From: DYCT01 sp051875715
Lineage (GTDB): Bacteria > Bacteroidota > Bacteroidia > Bacteroidales > Bacteroidaceae
DNA length: 64,000 nucleotides
NCBI GenBank assembly: GCA_051875715.1
Contig: JBJEHD010000024.1
Span: 103,804 to 167,803 of the forward strand
Direction of reading: 5' to 3'
This document shows positions 60,497-64,000 of the stretch, one piece after another. The notes under the pieces were generated by a model, which did not search any database, was not told the origin of the DNA, and saw only the letters and a list, made by a program, of their open reading frames with translations. How positions within the stretch are numbered: the first letter of the stretch is position 1; each line of letters begins with the position of its first letter. A program made the position numbers and the translations under genes.

Positions 60497-62821
60497 TCAA
60501 CGGCAGACCCGAATCTCAGGTTCTCCGCCCGTATCGTTTCGAATCGCCCAGTCGTCAAACACATCTTGATACAGGTAGTCACTCCGATTGGCCTGTACCA
60601 CAAAGTAGCGGAAGTCCTCACTTCGCTGCTTGATCAGATAGCCACGTCCGTTCTTCTCTGAGCGCAAATACAGTCGGTCGGCTATCGTACAGACATACTC
60701 GTCCGCCTTCACCTCCCATTCCCGCCAGGGTCTCCAACGCTGTTCCGGAATATTGCGGACAAATACCATATCGCCCTCTCGCAACAATTTCACGAACCCC
60801 CGCGTCCAGGTGACCGGTTTCCGTTCATGCCGGCAATGCGTCAGCGTGTCCACCCAATACTCCGTTCCCGTCTTCGTCACCACGTGAATCAGGTCGTCCT
60901 CCAACTGCTCCAGCACCTGTCCGTTAGCAACCGTTGCATCTTCCGTTGGGCTCGACGCCCTCCTCCGCCACACCTTCTCGGCCTGCATCCACCACCGGCC
61001 CGCTTCCTCGGCGCACTGCCTTCTGAAGTGTTGCAGTTCCTCCTCGCCGGCCATCTCCTTCAGTTCGTGCATCAAATCCTGCTGTGCCCAAAGCCGTCCG
61101 TCCGCATTCCTGTACACTCTGAATCCATCCTTCGATCCCTCCACCAATTCATACACCTGCTCGGCAGACCACGGCACATACCGTTTCTTCCAACTCACCC
61201 CTGTCCCCTCCTGCACTTCCAGCAGTTTCCGATGCAATCCGCAACGCTCATTCAGCAAGTCCGACCTCATCCTCACATACAGCATCTCTCCGTCTTCCGT
61301 CGAGAATCCCAAGCCACGATAGTAGAAGGTGTGCGGCCGGGTTCGAAACCACATTCCATTCTGCAGGTCCACCCAAGGTCGTTCCGCTCTCCGGGACGAC
61401 ACACAAAAAGCCAGTCCGTCTCCTGTCATCCGAATGTAGCGGTACTGGCAAGGCAAGATGGTTCTTCCGTTCTCTCCCTTCACGCCTATCCGTCCCGGCC
61501 CCTCGTCCACCATGCGGTAGCGGCAAGTCTCATCCAGTCTTCTCCGGCATTCCTCCTCTGAGAGGATGGCAACCAGATCTTGCCCTTCCGACTCCCGGCG
61601 CTCCACAACCATCCGTTCCAGTTCCCTGTCCCGCAACGCAGCCAAGGCAGGAAGGCCCACACTGGGTCGTGCCTCAAAATACGAGCCCCAATCCCTTTCG
61701 GCCGATGGCAGGCCAAACAGCCGATAAAGTCCCACGTTATCCAAGATAGTGCAGGCCCGTTTCCCCGGCGACATCCGCAACCCGCGTCCTACCATTTGCA
61801 GGTATTTCGAAAGCGAAAGGGTCGGTCGGGCCAATTGGATAAATTCCACATCCGGACAATCGAAACCCTCGCTAAACAGGTCCACACTCACCAGGACCGA
61901 CAAATCAGCATCCGATTGCCGCTGCCGGAACCGTTCTATCCACTCCTTACGCTGGCCAGCCGGGGTTCGGCTGCTGATCGCAACAGCCTTGATGCCTCGC
62001 CGGGTATAAAAGGCCGCGATATGTTCCGCATGGGCAATGTCAATGGCATACACGATGCCCTTCTTCCCGGGGACGAAGTGTTCCACCGTCCGGCACAAGC
62101 GTTCGAGGCAAGGAGACACATCCAGTTTCTCGCGCATCTCCTTTACTTGAAAGTCGCCGTCCGCGCCCCGTTTCTCCAGCGATTGTATCAACCGTTGCTC
62201 CTCTCCGTCAGGGCGCAACGAATAATAGTCATACGTGCTCAGCCACCCCTCGGCCATAAAGCGACCCACGCTCCACGACTCCAGCAATGCATCAAACAAA
62301 TCGGCAAACCCTTCTCCGCTCAGCCGGCAGGGTGTAGCCGTCAGCCCCAGAATCCGACTCTTTGGCCAGACTTCCCACAAGCGTCGATAGGTAGCAGCCT
62401 GTGCATGATGAGCCTCGTCTATCACTATCAACTTTGGGCCAATGTGGCTCAGCCGCTGCAGTCTGGGTTCCAAAGTCTGGATGGAGGCCACCACCACCCG
62501 CACCCGGCAGTCCGGTGTACGTCCTTTCACCATCCTGCCGCATTCGATACCATAGCGGTGCAACGTCTCTGCAATCTGCTCAATCAGTTCAATCCGATGC
62601 GCCACCACCAGCACGTCCCATCCGCTCCCAGCCGCCTCGCCCACGCAGTCGCGTACCACCGAGGCCAAGAGGTGCGTTTTCCCCGTCCCGGTCGGCATCT
62701 GCACCATTATGCGCGCTTGCCGTTCCCACAGCGCATACAGTTTCTCCCGGATGTCGCGTTGATAGTCGCGCAATCCCCCGGGAGCAACCTGTTCTGCCGC
62801 TCTACTCCACCAACCCTTCAT
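60497..62821 (-). CDS. SF2 DEAD/DEAH-box helicase with family-specific C-terminal half
   Basis: A 774-residue protein. The N-terminal ~380 residues are an SF2 helicase of the type I restriction/UvrB-like branch: RDYQ (near 19), Walker A MPTGTGKTHLL, DEAH (VIDEAHHA), GLTATPCRL, and C-terminal motifs VSVDLFSEGFDCPD and QMVGRGLRM. The rest (~390 residues) has no recognised domain; it is Trp/Arg-rich with repeated short beta segments (VWRRR, WTRGFVKLLREGDMVFV, YLIKQRSEDFRYFVVQ). No nuclease motif is visible, so it is not a complete restriction enzyme. Its start lies 20 bases inside the end of the glycosyltransferase gene. Function unknown; nucleic-acid remodelling is likely. Confidence 0.85.
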   Translation of the reverse strand: MKGWWSRAAEQVAPGGLRDYQRDIREKLYALWERQARIMVQMPTGTGKTHLLASVVRDCVGEAAGSGWDVLVVAHRIELIEQIAETLHRYGIECGRMVKGRTPDCRVRVVVASIQTLEPRLQRLSHIGPKLIVIDEAHHAQAATYRRLWEVWPKSRILGLTATPCRLSGEGFADLFDALLESWSVGRFMAEGWLSTYDYYSLRPDGEEQRLIQSLEKRGADGDFQVKEMREKLDVSPCLERLCRTVEHFVPGKKGIVYAIDIAHAEHIAAFYTRRGIKAVAISSRTPAGQRKEWIERFRQRQSDADLSVLVSVDLFSEGFDCPDVEFIQLARPTLSLSKYLQMVGRGLRMSPGKRACTILDNVGLYRLFGLPSAERDWGSYFEARPSVGLPALAALRDRELERMVVERRESEGQDLVAILSEEECRRRLDETCRYRMVDEGPGRIGVKGENGRTILPCQYRYIRMTGDGLAFCVSSRRAERPWVDLQNGMWFRTRPHTFYYRGLGFSTEDGEMLYVRMRSDLLNERCGLHRKLLEVQEGTGVSWKKRYVPWSAEQVYELVEGSKDGFRVYRNADGRLWAQQDLMHELKEMAGEEELQHFRRQCAEEAGRWWMQAEKVWRRRASSPTEDATVANGQVLEQLEDDLIHVVTKTGTEYWVDTLTHCRHERKPVTWTRGFVKLLREGDMVFVRNIPEQRWRPWREWEVKADEYVCTIADRLYLRSEKNGRGYLIKQRSEDFRYFVVQANRSDYLYQDVFDDWAIRNDTGGEPEIRVCR

Positions 62822-63959
62822 GTGCGTTTTCTGTCAAGGCCCACGTCAGGGCCTCCGTCATTTTCTCTTCAAATGCCCTCAGTGTGAACAACGTCTCAAA
62901 TCGTCTATGTCCGTCCTCACCCATGCGCCGACGCAAATCCTCGTCTGCCAGCAACCGTTCCAACACATCGGCCAATTCCTCCGGATCCGGTCCCTGATTC
63001 GCTCCGTCTTTCCGCCTGCACGGCACCACAAATCCGTTCTCTCCATCCACGACCATGTCAGGGATGCCGCCTTCGTCCGTTGTTACAATAGGCAATCCCC
63101 ACTCCATGGCCTCCAGATTCACCAAAGGGAAACACTCGTTGGCGTAGAATGTAGGAAACACGAACACGTCCGCCTCCCTCCAATAGGCCGCCTTCTCCTC
63201 TCCATATCTTCGTCCGGCATAATACACACAATCGTTCAAACCTGCCCCGACCAAGTAAGCATCCAGCCCTTCTCCATTCAATTCGGCAGTCTCTCCGCCC
63301 ACGATGTCACAACGAAATCGGCATCCTCGCCGGCGTAATTCCCGAAGTGCATCAAGCAGCACCAGCACCCCCTTGCTGACAATCAGATTCGACAAGAACA
63401 AGATGCGAGGGATTGTCCGCTCCCCCTTTCCTTTCTCTTCCAGATTCCTGGTCTCCGGGTGTCCATTCGGGCAAAAGAACACAGCAGGCTTCCTTACATA
63501 CTTCCGCACATCGACATACAAGGTCGAGGCCAGCAACACGACCTTAAGATTCCGGAAGAACCGACGGTAGAGCCGGTCGTCCAACCATCTGTCCTGATGC
63601 GTCCTCACGCCCTTGTTGTGATAGTGCGCCACCACGCGGCATCCCATCCGCTTCAGCATCTCCACCACCACGAAGTCCTTGTAGAACGCGCCGCCGCATG
63701 CGTTCGGGGTCACGTACACCAAGTCGGGGCGCAACGTCCTCACCTGCCGGCAGATGGTACGCAGCAAGGCAACGAAGCGGAACACCTTCTTCAGGCCCAC
63801 CCGGCCGATGTCCGTCAGGTCCTTCGCCGTGGCCAGGTTCACGTAGTGGCAGTCGAACGCCTCGTTCACCAACCGGCTGTCGCGAATGTATTTCCCCACC
63901 ATTGCTGCTCCGTGGACGGGAGGCGGCAGATGCAGGATGAACAGCACACAAGGTTTCAT
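62802..63959 (-). CDS. Glycosyltransferase family 4 protein
   Basis: A 385-residue GT-B glycosyltransferase. The N-terminal acceptor domain starts LFILHLPPPVHGAAMVGKYI; the donor-binding domain contains ILFLSNLIVSKGVLVLLDAL, DVFVFPTFYANECFPLVNLEAMEWGLPIV and DEGGIPDMV, with the E-x7-E motif near residues 287-295. Members transfer nucleotide-sugars to surface polysaccharides or lipids; the sugar is unknown. The frame stays open upstream to the window edge, so the start could be further left on that strand, though MKPCVLFIL is family-like. It may belong to a polysaccharide gene cluster outside the window. Confidence 0.9.
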   Translation of the reverse strand: MKPCVLFILHLPPPVHGAAMVGKYIRDSRLVNEAFDCHYVNLATAKDLTDIGRVGLKKVFRFVALLRTICRQVRTLRPDLVYVTPNACGGAFYKDFVVVEMLKRMGCRVVAHYHNKGVRTHQDRWLDDRLYRRFFRNLKVVLLASTLYVDVRKYVRKPAVFFCPNGHPETRNLEEKGKGERTIPRILFLSNLIVSKGVLVLLDALRELRRRGCRFRCDIVGGETAELNGEGLDAYLVGAGLNDCVYYAGRRYGEEKAAYWREADVFVFPTFYANECFPLVNLEAMEWGLPIVTTDEGGIPDMVVDGENGFVVPCRRKDGANQGPDPEELADVLERLLADEDLRRRMGEDGHRRFETLFTLRAFEEKMTEALTWALTENAHEGLVE

Positions 63960-64000
63960 GGAATCCGATTTTTCAATGAACGATGGCGATGCGCCATAAG

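Overview
The window is chromosomal DNA from a member of the Bacteroidales (phylum Bacteroidota). Three things point there: repeated TAnnTTTG -7 promoter elements, several with a TTG/TTTG about 19 bases upstream; lineage-typical gene sets (a glsA/glsB glycine-lipid pair beside the division cluster, DUF3109, DUF4369, pyrE-SRPBCC-argH); and long secreted proteins with choice-of-anchor-J modules and type-IX-like C-terminal tails. The DNA looks GC-rich for the group. The genus cannot be fixed from the window.

Layout. 1-14.6 kb is housekeeping: a 5'-truncated Na/Pi cotransporter, tRNA-Leu(TAA) and tRNA-Gly(GCC), a Rieske-like lipoprotein, argH, an SRPBCC protein, pyrE, a comF-recX-prmC unit divergent from ribD, cysS, pnp, a thioredoxin-fold lipoprotein, greA with a terminator-like hairpin in its leader, and a HIT protein. 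14.6-22.9 kb is a leftward pectin unit: a regulator (Reg_prop propeller, Y_Y_Y, membrane helix, AraC-type HTH, no kinase) broken by a 5-base tandem duplication, then a CE12-like rhamnogalacturonan acetylesterase and a 1276-residue CE8 pectinesterase. 23-38.5 kb runs rightward: a TPR lipoprotein with a membrane helix and LuxR-like C-terminus, then four very large secreted proteins. 38.6-43 kb holds a DUF3109 protein, gyrB, rpsT with tRNA-Glu(TTC), and recO. 43.1-58.4 kb is a leftward division and cell-wall cluster (rsmH-ftsL-ftsI-murE-mraY-murD-ftsW-murG-murC-ftsQ-ftsA-ftsZ-yqeY) with gaps of at most 26 bases. 58.5-60.4 kb is glsA-glsB. 60.5-64 kb is an SF2 helicase overlapping a GT4 glycosyltransferase.

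The most unusual signal is non-coding. Five arrays of short palindromic motifs lie between genes at three loci (1.4 kb, 23.0-23.3 kb, 35.7-35.9 kb). Their core sequences differ (GTAC, TTTCAAA/TTTGAAA, TTGCAA, TGTACA), but all keep an 11-, 21- or 22-base period, close to one or two turns of B-DNA. I recognise no known element with this form. Other points worth a second look are the broken kinase-less membrane regulator, the greA leader hairpin, and lipoproteins whose folds have lost their usual catalytic or metal-binding residues.
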